From: Streptomyces sp. P9-A4
GTDB taxonomy: Bacteria > Actinomycetota > Actinomycetes > Streptomycetales > Streptomycetaceae
Direction: 5' to 3'
NCBI RefSeq assembly: GCF_036634195.1
Contig: NZ_JAZIFY010000001.1
Location: 2,986,501 to 3,050,500 of the forward strand
Length of the DNA stretch: 64,000 bases
Position 1 is the first letter of the stretch; every line of letters starts with the position of its first letter. Positions 57,705 through 64,000 of the stretch are shown one piece after another. The notes under the pieces are model-generated. The model made no database searches. It was not told where the DNA came from and saw only the letters and a program-made list of their open reading frames with translations. The position numbers and the translations under genes are program-made.

Positions 57705-58718
57705 ATGAGCGACACCACCGGAACCCTCGACGAAGCCCTCCAGCGTCTTCACACCACCGGCCCCGAGCGCAACGGCTGGCTCAGCAATCACGCCCCGATG
57801 GCCGTCGAGGCTCTGGTCCGGCACGGCCAGGCCCCCGCGGTGCACCGCTGGCTCGACCACTACGCGCCCAAGCTGGAGGAGCTGCCGTCGGCATCCCTCC
57901 GCGTCACCGACGACAACTGGGCCGAGGCGCTCGGCGACCCGGCCCGGATCACGGACTGGACCCTCTTCTTCGGGCGCGAGCTGGACGGGCGCCCCTGGCG
58001 GGAGGTCCTCGCCGAGTGGTGGCCCCGGCTGCTGCCGGGCATCGCGGGCGGGGCGACGCATCCGGTGATCCGTACCGGTCACGCCGTACGGACCCTCCTG
58101 AGCGATCCCGAGGGCGTGACGGCCCCCCGCCGCGCCGAGCTGGCGCACGCCCTCGGCTACTGGGCGGCCCGCCACCAGCCGCTGCCCGCGCTCGCCCCGC
58201 TGGCCGCCGTGCCCTCGGCGGCGGCGGCGCTCGACGCCGTACCGCCGGTTCCGGACCAGGACGGCGGGATCAGGGCCCGGCTCGCGCAGCTGACGGCGTT
58301 CCCGGTCTGGGGCGCGGCCCCGGACCCCGACGCGGCGAAGGCGCGGCTCACCGAGCTGGTGACGGCGGCGACCCACCGGTACGCGACCCACGGCCACGGC
58401 GAGCCGATCATGCTGGTGCACGCGGCGACCGCGCCGAACGCCGTCCTGCGCGCCCTGCCCGCGCTCCCGCGCGAGCTGTGGGCGCCGAGCCTGGCGGCGG
58501 CGTGGGCGGCGGCGGCCGCGGTGACCGCCGCGTACACCCCGGCGGAGGCCGCCCCGTACCCGGGCACGGCCCTCACCCCCGAGGAGGTCTTCGCGCGGGC
58601 GGCGGCGCACGGCGACGACCACACGATCAAGTTCACCGACACCGCGCTCGACGTGGGCGACCCGCTCGCGCTGGCCGCCGCCGTCCGCTCGGTCGACCTC
58701 AACCCGCCCGTCCTGTAG
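57705..58718 (+). CDS. Questin oxidase-like protein (DUF4243)
   Basis: 337 residues from ATG 57705. The pattern LSNHAPMAVEALVRHGQAPA, VHRWLDHYAPKLEELP, LLPGIAGGATHPVIRTGHAV and DDHTIKFTDTALDV matches the questin-oxidase family, whose fungal members perform Baeyer-Villiger-type ring opening of anthraquinones without a flavin. Conserved histidines (SNHAPM, THPVIRTGHA, DDHTIKF) may bind a metal or substrate. The bacterial role is unknown. Single gene, convergent with a dioxygenase gene. Confidence 0.8.
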   Translation: MSDTTGTLDEALQRLHTTGPERNGWLSNHAPMAVEALVRHGQAPAVHRWLDHYAPKLEELPSASLRVTDDNWAEALGDPARITDWTLFFGRELDGRPWREVLAEWWPRLLPGIAGGATHPVIRTGHAVRTLLSDPEGVTAPRRAELAHALGYWAARHQPLPALAPLAAVPSAAAALDAVPPVPDQDGGIRARLAQLTAFPVWGAAPDPDAAKARLTELVTAATHRYATHGHGEPIMLVHAATAPNAVLRALPALPRELWAPSLAAAWAAAAAVTAAYTPAEAAPYPGTALTPEEVFARAAAHGDDHTIKFTDTALDVGDPLALAAAVRSVDLNPPVL

Positions 58719-58769
58719 CGGATCGGCCGAACCGCACCGGCCTCGGCCGCCCGCGCGGACCGCAGCGGC

Positions 58770-59558
58770 TCAGCCGAACTGCACCGACCTCTTCGCGAGC
58801 CCCATCCAGAAGCCGTCGATCACCGAGCGCTGCTCGTCGAGGTCGCCGGCCGCGTCGGCCGCACCCATCGTGACGAACAGCGGGGCGAAGTGCTCCGTGC
58901 GCGGGTGGGCGAGGCGGCCGGCCGGCGACTTCCGCTCGAAGTCGAGGAGGGCGTCGATGTCGTGCGCGGCGAGGGCCTCGTGCCCCCACGCGTCGAACTC
59001 GGCGGACCAGCCCGGCACCCCGCCGCCGGTGTGCCGGAGGGCGGCGAGGTTGTGGGTGAAGAAGCCGCTGCCGACGATCAGGACGCCCTCGTCGCGCAGC
59101 GGGGCGAGCCTGCGCCCGATGTCCATGAGGTGGCGGGGGTCGAGGGTGGGCATGGAGATCTGGAGTACGGGGATGTCCGCGTCCGGGAACATCTCGACGA
59201 GCGGCACGTAGGCGCCGTGGTCGAGCCCCCGGTCGGGGATGTCCTGTACGGGGTGGCCGGGCCCGCGGAGCAGCTTGCGGACGGACTCGGCGAGCCGCGG
59301 GGCGCCGGGGGCGGCGTACTGGACGCGGTAGTAGTGCTCGGGGAAGCCCCAGAAGTCGTAGACGAGGGGGACGGTCTCGGTGGCGCCGAGGGCGAGCGGG
59401 GCCTCCTCCCAGTGGGCGGAGACCATGAGGATCGCCTTGGGGCGCGGGAGTCCCGCGGACCAGGCGGCGAGTTCGCCGGGCCAGAGGGGGTCGTCGGCGA
59501 GCGGCGGGGCGCCGTGGGACAGGTAGAGCGCGGGCATCCGTTCCAGCGTGGCGTCCAT
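58770..59558 (-). CDS. DODA-type extradiol ring-cleavage dioxygenase (YgiD-like)
   Basis: 262 residues from ATG 59558. LigB-family motifs: LYLSHGAPPLADD (metal His near 15), LMVSAHWEEAPLALGAT (His), GLDHGAYVPLVEMFPDADIP (His near 112) and RTEHFAPLFVTMGAAD. Iron or zinc dioxygenase of the 4,5-DOPA dioxygenase group that opens catechol rings. Divergent from a MarR regulator, with CTTGAA-type boxes between them, so it probably responds to a phenolic compound. Confidence 0.9.
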   Translation of the reverse strand: MDATLERMPALYLSHGAPPLADDPLWPGELAAWSAGLPRPKAILMVSAHWEEAPLALGATETVPLVYDFWGFPEHYYRVQYAAPGAPRLAESVRKLLRGPGHPVQDIPDRGLDHGAYVPLVEMFPDADIPVLQISMPTLDPRHLMDIGRRLAPLRDEGVLIVGSGFFTHNLAALRHTGGGVPGWSAEFDAWGHEALAAHDIDALLDFERKSPAGRLAHPRTEHFAPLFVTMGAADAAGDLDEQRSVIDGFWMGLAKRSVQFG

Positions 59559-59610
59559 GGCGAAGGGCTCCGGCTTCCTCGTGGTCCTGTGGTCCTGGGT
59601 GCGGTGCGTG

Positions 59611-59666
59611 CTTGAAACTTCAAGCTCACTGGCTGCAGAGTAAACGTATGTAGTTCAACTTTCAAG
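59611..59666. promoter_or_regulatory. Two CTTGAA boxes between dioxygenase and marR
   Basis: CTTGAAACTTCAAG at 59611-59624 is a palindrome (12 of 14 bases symmetric), and the minus strand of 59653-59666 reads CTTGAAAGTTGAAC. They lie in the 130-bp divergent region and are good candidates for MarR binding. Confidence 0.65.
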
Positions 59667-59688
59667 AATGAGTCGTACGATGGGACCC

Positions 59689-60186
59689 ATGGGAGACATG
59701 ACCGCGCCCCGCTGGCTCAGCGACGAGGAACAGCACGTCTGGCGCTCGTACCTGCACGCCACCACGCTCCTGGAGGACCACCTCGACCGCCAGTTGCAGC
59801 GCGACGCCGGAATGCCGCACATCTACTACGGGCTGCTCGTGCAGCTCTCCCAGGCGCCCCGCCGCCGGCTCCGGATGACCGAGCTGGCCAAGAGCGCCAA
59901 GATCACCCGCTCCCGCCTCTCCCACGCCATCGCCCGCCTGGAGAAGAGCGGCTGGGTGCAGCGCGAGAACTGCCCCTCCGACAAGCGCGGCCAGCTCGCC
60001 CGGCTGACGGACGAGGGCGCCGAGGTGCTGCGCAGGACCGCGCCCGGCCATGTCACGGCCGTGCGCCAGGCGCTGTTCGACCGCCTCTCCCCCGAACAGG
60101 TGGAGCAGCTCGGCACGATCATGAGCGTGATGGCCGAGGGCCTCGAACCCCAGGACCCGGAAGCGGACCTGCCCTGGCTCCGCTGA
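59689..60186 (+). CDS. MarR family transcriptional regulator
   Basis: 165 residues if started at ATG 59689. In-frame ATGs at 59668, 59680 and 59698 are close; none has an ideal ribosome-binding site, so the start is open by a few codons. Winged helix: RRRLRMTELAKSAKITRSRL, LSHAIARLEKSGWVQRENCP, then the wing DKRGQLARLTDEG. Dimer helices flank it. MarR proteins release DNA on binding phenolics or on oxidation (one cysteine, in ENCPSDKRG, near the wing). Likely represses the divergent dioxygenase. Confidence 0.88.
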   Translation: MGDMTAPRWLSDEEQHVWRSYLHATTLLEDHLDRQLQRDAGMPHIYYGLLVQLSQAPRRRLRMTELAKSAKITRSRLSHAIARLEKSGWVQRENCPSDKRGQLARLTDEGAEVLRRTAPGHVTAVRQALFDRLSPEQVEQLGTIMSVMAEGLEPQDPEADLPWLR

Positions 60187-60250
60187 GACGCGAGAGCTGA
60201 GACCCCGAGACGCGAGACCCGAGACCCGAGACCTGAGACCCGAGACGCGA
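60185..60250. repeat. CGAGACC simple repeats after marR
   Basis: Nine or so imperfect copies of GAGACCC/GAGACGC start inside the marR stop codon region and run to the terminator. Confidence 0.75.
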
Positions 60251-60252
60251 AC

Positions 60253-60286
60253 TGCCCCGGCTCCGCCGAACGACGGAACCGGGGCA
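60253..60286. terminator. Terminator between marR and the MFS gene
   Basis: TGCCCCGGCTCCG (60253-60265) and CGGAACCGGGGCA (60274-60286), 13-bp stem with one G-T pair. GGCAGGAC/GGCAGGTC repeats fill 60287-60340. Confidence 0.75.
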
Positions 60287-60357
60287 GGACAGGCAGGTCA
60301 GGCAGGCAGGTCGGGCAGGACGGGCAGGACAGGCAGGGGGCGAATCCCGTACGGGAA

Positions 60358-61887
60358 TCAGTGCGCGACGACCGGGATCCTCACCTCGTCGTCCGCGCCC
60401 GTGCCCGACCCGGCGACCGCGCCCGTGTCCGGCTTCCCGGTGTTGATCAGGACGAAGGCGATCGTGGCCGCGGCGACCAGGATGCCGACCGCCCACCAGA
60501 TGGCCGCCGTGTAGCCCTCGACCATGCTCTGGAGCTGGACCAGCTTCTGCGCGGCCGGGGTGGTCGCGCCCGCCGCGTGGTCCGTCAGGTACGCGGTCGT
60601 CGCCGAGGCGGCGATCGTGTTCAGCAGGGCCGTACCGATGGCGCCGCCGACCTGCTGCGAGGTGTTGACCATCGCGGAGGCCACACCGGCGTCCCGGGGG
60701 TCCACGCCGAGCGTCGCCAGGGACATGGCCGGCATGAACGCCGTACCCATGCCCAGGCCGAGCAGCAGCTGCGCGGGCAGGATCAGACCGGCGTACGAGG
60801 TGCCGACCTCCAGCTGCGTGAGCAGCAGCATGCCGAGACCGGCGGTCAGGAAGCCGGGGGCCATCAGCAGCCGCGGCGGGACGCGGGTCATCAGACGGGT
60901 GCCGATCTGCGTCGAGCCGATGATCATGCCCGCGATCATCGGGAGGAACGCGAAGCCCGTCATGACCGGCGAGTAGCCCTTCACGACCTGGAGGTAGTAG
61001 GTCAGGAAGAGGAACAGGCCGAACATCGCGATGACGGCGAGACCCAGCGACAGGTAGACACCGCCGCGGTTGCGGTCGGTCAGGACGCGCAGCGGCAGCA
61101 GCGGGGACTTGACCCTGGCCTCGGTGAGCACGAAGGCGAGGAGCAGCACCGCGGAGCCGACGAACAGGCCGATCGTGCCGGCGTCGCTCCAGCCCTCGGA
61201 CTCGGCGCGGGTGAAGCCGTAGACGAGCGAGACCAGGCCCAGGGTGGACAGGATCACGCCGGGGATGTCGAGCGTGGAGCGGTTGCGCCCGCCCGCGGGC
61301 TCGCGGACGACGAGGTACGCGCCGACGGCGGCGACGATCGCGAACGGGATGTTGACGAAGAACGTCCAGCGCCAGTTCAGGTACTCGGTGAGGAAGCCGC
61401 CGAGGATCAGGCCCACGGCGCCGCCGCCACCGGCGATCGCGCCGTAGATGCCGAAGGCCTTGGCGCGTTCCTTGGCGTCGGTGAAGGTCACGGCGAGCAG
61501 CGAGAGCGCGGCGGGCGCGAGGAGTGCGCCGAAGGCGCCCTGGAGCGCGCGGGCACCGAGCATCATGGCCTCGCCGGTCGCGGCGCCGCCGAGGGCGGAG
61601 GCGGCGGCGAAGCCGATCAGGCCGACCACGAAGGTGCGCTTACGGCCCCACATGTCGGCGATCCGGCCGCCGAAGAGGAGCAGACCGCCGAAGGCGAGGG
61701 CGTAGGCGGTGATGACCCACTGCCGGTTGCCGTCCGAGATGCCGAGGTCCTGCTGGGCGGAGGGCAGGGCGATGTTCACGATCGTCGCGTCGAGCACGAC
61801 CATCAGCTGGGCGAGGGCGATGAAGACGAGCGCTTTCCAGCGGCCGGGGTCGGCGTGGGTCACGGTGCTTTCGGGGATTTTCGGCAT
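60358..61887 (-). CDS. MFS exporter, DHA2 (14-helix) family
   Basis: 509 residues from ATG 61887; GAGGTGG eight bases upstream supports this over GTG 61899. Motifs: LMVVLDATIVNIALPSAQQD (helix 1), GGRIADMWGRKRTFVVGLIG, GARALQGAFGALLAPAALSL, and about 14 membrane segments, ending in a short polar tail. Resembles EmrB/QacA-type drug exporters. It is downstream of a TetR gene on the same strand (92-bp gap), a common repressor-exporter unit. Confidence 0.9.
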   Translation of the reverse strand: MPKIPESTVTHADPGRWKALVFIALAQLMVVLDATIVNIALPSAQQDLGISDGNRQWVITAYALAFGGLLLFGGRIADMWGRKRTFVVGLIGFAAASALGGAATGEAMMLGARALQGAFGALLAPAALSLLAVTFTDAKERAKAFGIYGAIAGGGGAVGLILGGFLTEYLNWRWTFFVNIPFAIVAAVGAYLVVREPAGGRNRSTLDIPGVILSTLGLVSLVYGFTRAESEGWSDAGTIGLFVGSAVLLLAFVLTEARVKSPLLPLRVLTDRNRGGVYLSLGLAVIAMFGLFLFLTYYLQVVKGYSPVMTGFAFLPMIAGMIIGSTQIGTRLMTRVPPRLLMAPGFLTAGLGMLLLTQLEVGTSYAGLILPAQLLLGLGMGTAFMPAMSLATLGVDPRDAGVASAMVNTSQQVGGAIGTALLNTIAASATTAYLTDHAAGATTPAAQKLVQLQSMVEGYTAAIWWAVGILVAAATIAFVLINTGKPDTGAVAGSGTGADDEVRIPVVAH

Positions 61888-61979
61888 GGGTGTAGCCACC
61901 TCTTGGCGCGTACTGGTGGAAAAAGGGCGTAAGTAAGTGCGGGGTGCGTGACGTCAGAGCGCCGCCGACGCCCGTCGGG

Positions 61980-62663
61980 TCACGACGGGCAGGAGTCGCG
62001 TCTCAGGTCCTCCAGGGTCGCGGCCTTCCCCGGCAGTGCGGAGCGGGCGGGCGCCTCGAGGCCGTCGAGGAACAGCTGCAGGTGACGGTGGACGAACTGG
62101 TCGAAGTTGCCTCCGCAGGCCGTTCCCGGCAGCGGTCGGGTCAGCTGGGAGATCGCCACCGTCAGGTCGCCGACGCCGATGTCGGCGCGGAGCCGGCCGG
62201 CCCGCTGCGCGTGGTCGACGAGGCGCTGGACGGCCTCCTCCAGGCGCCGGCGTTCGGCGATCAGGTCGGGGTGCTCCCTGTCGAAGGCGCCGTCGAGCAT
62301 CGGGCACAGGGCCCCGATGCGCTCGTCCGCGGCGCCGTGGGTGAAGCGGCGGAGGGCGGCGAACGGGTCGGCCTCCTCCTCGGTGGACCGCTCGGCCAGC
62401 TCGGTGAGGCGGGCCATGATCGAGAGGACGACCTCGTGGACGAGTTCGGCGCGCTCGGGGAAGTTCCGGTAGAGCGTGGCGTTCCCGACGCCGGCCCGGC
62501 GCGCGACCTCGTCGTACGGCACCTGGTGGCCGAACTCGACGAACATCTCGCGGGCCGCCGTGACGATCCGCTCGCGGTTGCGCAGGGCGTCGGCCCGCGG
62601 GCGGGGCACACGGCGGGCGGGCGCCGTCCCGGCGGTCTCGGCTGCGTCGGCACTGGTGGTCAC
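61980..62663 (-). CDS. TetR family transcriptional regulator
   Basis: 227 residues from GTG 62663. HTH in residues about 28-75: RNRERIVTAAREMFVEFGHQ, VPYDEVARRAGVGNATLYRN. The helical ligand domain follows (HTHGAADERIGALCPML-like region, RLEEAVQRLVDHAQRAGRL), with the C-terminus ending RRDSCPS. Probably represses itself and the downstream exporter until a drug is bound. The upstream 272-bp gap contains a Crp-like palindrome at 62776-62791. Confidence 0.88.
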   Translation of the reverse strand: MTTSADAAETAGTAPARRVPRPRADALRNRERIVTAAREMFVEFGHQVPYDEVARRAGVGNATLYRNFPERAELVHEVVLSIMARLTELAERSTEEEADPFAALRRFTHGAADERIGALCPMLDGAFDREHPDLIAERRRLEEAVQRLVDHAQRAGRLRADIGVGDLTVAISQLTRPLPGTACGGNFDQFVHRHLQLFLDGLEAPARSALPGKAATLEDLRRDSCPS

Positions 62664-62775
62664 GCCGCGGCCTCCTCACTTCACTACGTCACTCGGACAT
62701 CCGGGGAAGGAATCCCCGCTTCGTTCAACACAGTGCCAAACGGGGATCCGGTCCCCGGTTATTTCCCGCAACCTG

Positions 62776-62791
62776 TGTGACCTGGGTCACA
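62776..62791. promoter_or_regulatory. Crp-like palindrome TGTGA-N6-TCACA
   Basis: TGTGACCTGGGTCACA is a perfect match to the Crp/FNR-type consensus and also fits the GTG-N6-GNCAC form given for Streptomyces Crp. It lies 145 bases before the metalloprotease ATG and 113 bases before the tetR start. Confidence 0.6.
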
Positions 62792-62935
62792 TGACCCCTC
62801 GGGCCGGAATACCCACGATCGGGCCACCCGGCGCGCGCGCCGGAACCTCTCGCCACAGGCTGATCGCACGGCGCGGCCTCGCGAGTACCGGAAGGGGCCG
62901 TGCCGCCGACCTGCCCCCACCGGAGAGGCGTCCGT

Positions 62936-64000
62936 ATGCAGCACCCCCGCCGACGGATACGCAGACCCGTCGCACTGGCCGCGACCACGGCGCTCTCCCT
63001 GGCGCTGCTCGCCTCCGCGAGCAGCACCCTCCCCGGCCCCGCCCCGGCCTCGGCCGGCCCCGTGGCCGCCGCGCCGAACGGCGCCCAGCTGGGACCGTGC
63101 CGCATCGCCACCACGATGGGCGTGCAGATGTCGGAGGGGCTGCCCACCGCCCCCGGGTACGTGCGCTCCACCGGCCAGGTCAGGGCCCTCAACCTGATGG
63201 TCGACTTCCCCGACGCGCCCGGCGACGGGACCGCGATGGGCCGCTTCCGTGAGTTCTTCCCGCAGACCGCCGACTGGTTCCGCACCAGCTCGTACGGGCG
63301 GCTGCACTACCGCGCCGAGGCCCCGCTACCGGACTGGCTGCGCATGCCCAAGGCGTTCTCCGCGTACGGGATCGAGCGCGGCTCACCCTACGAACCGGGC
63401 TACCGCTCCCTCGTCGAGGACATCGTGAAGGCCGCCGACCCCAAGGTCGACTTCAGCGCGTACGACCTGGTCAACATCCTCGTCACGCCGAACGCCGGGC
63501 CCTCCGCCCTCGACACCGTCCTGTCCGTGACCTTCTCCGGCAACGACGACGCCCCCTACGCGGACGGCGTGCCGCTGGCCAACACGTCCTTCGTCTACAG
63601 CCGCCAGGACGACGGCTCCGGCAGCTTCGCGGAGACCGGCTACCGGGTCCTGCCGCACGAGAACGGCCACGTCTTCGGGCTGCCCGACCTCTACACCTCG
63701 GACGGCGGCGGCACCGTCGGGCACTGGGACATCATGTCCGAGGACTGGGGCGCCAACAACGACCTGCTCGGCTGGCACAAGTGGAAGCTGGGCTGGCTCG
63801 ACAACGACCAGGTCGGCTGCGCCTACGGCCCCGGCAGCGGCGACTACACGCTCACCCCGCTGGCCGTCCCCGGCGGCCCCAAGCTCGCGTTCGTCCCGCT
63901 CTCCGGCACCTCGGGGTACGCGGTCGAGGTCCGCGGCAAGGGCGGCAACGACGAGGCCGTCTGCGAGGACGGCGTCCTGGTCTACCGGGTCGAGTCCGAC
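62936..64000 (+). CDS. Secreted M6-family metalloprotease (immune-inhibitor-A-like), cut by window end
   Basis: 355 codons present from ATG 62936; the gene continues past the window. A twin-Arg/basic N-terminus (RRRIRRPVALAATTALSLAL) and hydrophobic core give a signal peptide ending near ASAGPVAA. The zinc site is LPHENGHVFGLPDLYT (HExxH), followed by GHWDIMSEDWG, the Met-turn-like segment of M6 peptidases. Upstream is NLMVDFPDAPGDG, the conserved strand of this family. Such enzymes degrade extracellular proteins and are often linked to development or nutrient stress. A Crp-like site lies upstream. Confidence 0.9.
   Translation, partial: MQHPRRRIRRPVALAATTALSLALLASASSTLPGPAPASAGPVAAAPNGAQLGPCRIATTMGVQMSEGLPTAPGYVRSTGQVRALNLMVDFPDAPGDGTAMGRFREFFPQTADWFRTSSYGRLHYRAEAPLPDWLRMPKAFSAYGIERGSPYEPGYRSLVEDIVKAADPKVDFSAYDLVNILVTPNAGPSALDTVLSVTFSGNDDAPYADGVPLANTSFVYSRQDDGSGSFAETGYRVLPHENGHVFGLPDLYTSDGGGTVGHWDIMSEDWGANNDLLGWHKWKLGWLDNDQVGCAYGPGSGDYTLTPLAVPGGPKLAFVPLSGTSGYAVEVRGKGGNDEAVCEDGVLVYRVESD

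Overview
The window is about 64 kb of very GC-rich DNA. Its codon use is strongly biased to G/C at third positions, GTG and TTG starts are frequent, and genes are tightly coupled through ATGA, GTGA and TTGA overlaps. Gene content (hrdD sigma factor, sepX/glp division cluster, SARP regulator, CsbD, DUF6227-like and questin-oxidase-like proteins) points to a Streptomyces chromosome. This is inferred from recognised families, not from a database search.

Left part (1-15.5 kb). A truncated tricorn-type protease gene is followed by an IS5-like insertion sequence with a -1 frameshifted transposase. The element sits at a CTAG where the stop codons of two convergent genes appear to have overlapped. 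Next come a GNAT gene, a CsbD stress protein, a three-gene operon (Baeyer-Villiger monooxygenase, alpha/beta hydrolase, short-chain dehydrogenase) and a divergent MerR regulator. From 7.94 to 13.53 kb lies a degraded prophage bounded by a 13-bp direct repeat. It entered the 5' end of the exonuclease III gene, whose native ATG is now stranded 5.6 kb away. The phage end supplies a replacement ribosome-binding site and TTG start. A serine-integrase C-terminus, a tail-like protein, an amidase, holin-like proteins, an XRE regulator and small accessory genes remain.

Central housekeeping block (15.3-30.9 kb). It holds a tRNA-Ala(CGC), the operon galU-moeA(glp)-moaC-mogA-rimJ-like-sepX linking molybdenum-cofactor-type proteins to cell division, 5-formyl-THF cyclo-ligase, a penicillin acylase family enzyme, a K+/H+ antiporter, an MFS transporter, FmdB behind a CIRCE-like operator, MTA phosphorylase, a SAF/CpaB-like protein and mscL.

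Redox block (30.4-43.5 kb). A five-gene operon encodes a molybdopterin oxidoreductase, a four-cluster ferredoxin, a Rieske protein, a cytochrome-b-like membrane protein and a small membrane protein. Beside it are pyruvate formate-lyase and its activase, a narK fragment, an in-frame nirB-nirD fusion, and a CbiX-type chelatase that may serve siroheme. Together they look like an oxygen-limitation and nitrogen-oxide module, with signs of deletion around the nitrate transporter.

Right part (43.6-64 kb). This contains LtrA, an AfsR-like SARP ATPase, a P-loop kinase, a short-chain dehydrogenase, a P1 peptidase, a DUF6227-like protein, a chimeric pseudogene and a secreted collagen-like protein. An MFS exporter/WYL regulator pair shares a palindromic operator. 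An intergenic region carries seven 19-bp repeats and a long hairpin. Then come hrdD with a SigR-type promoter, a questin-oxidase-like protein, a DODA-type dioxygenase/MarR pair, a TetR/MFS pair and a truncated M6 metalloprotease gene with a Crp-like site upstream.
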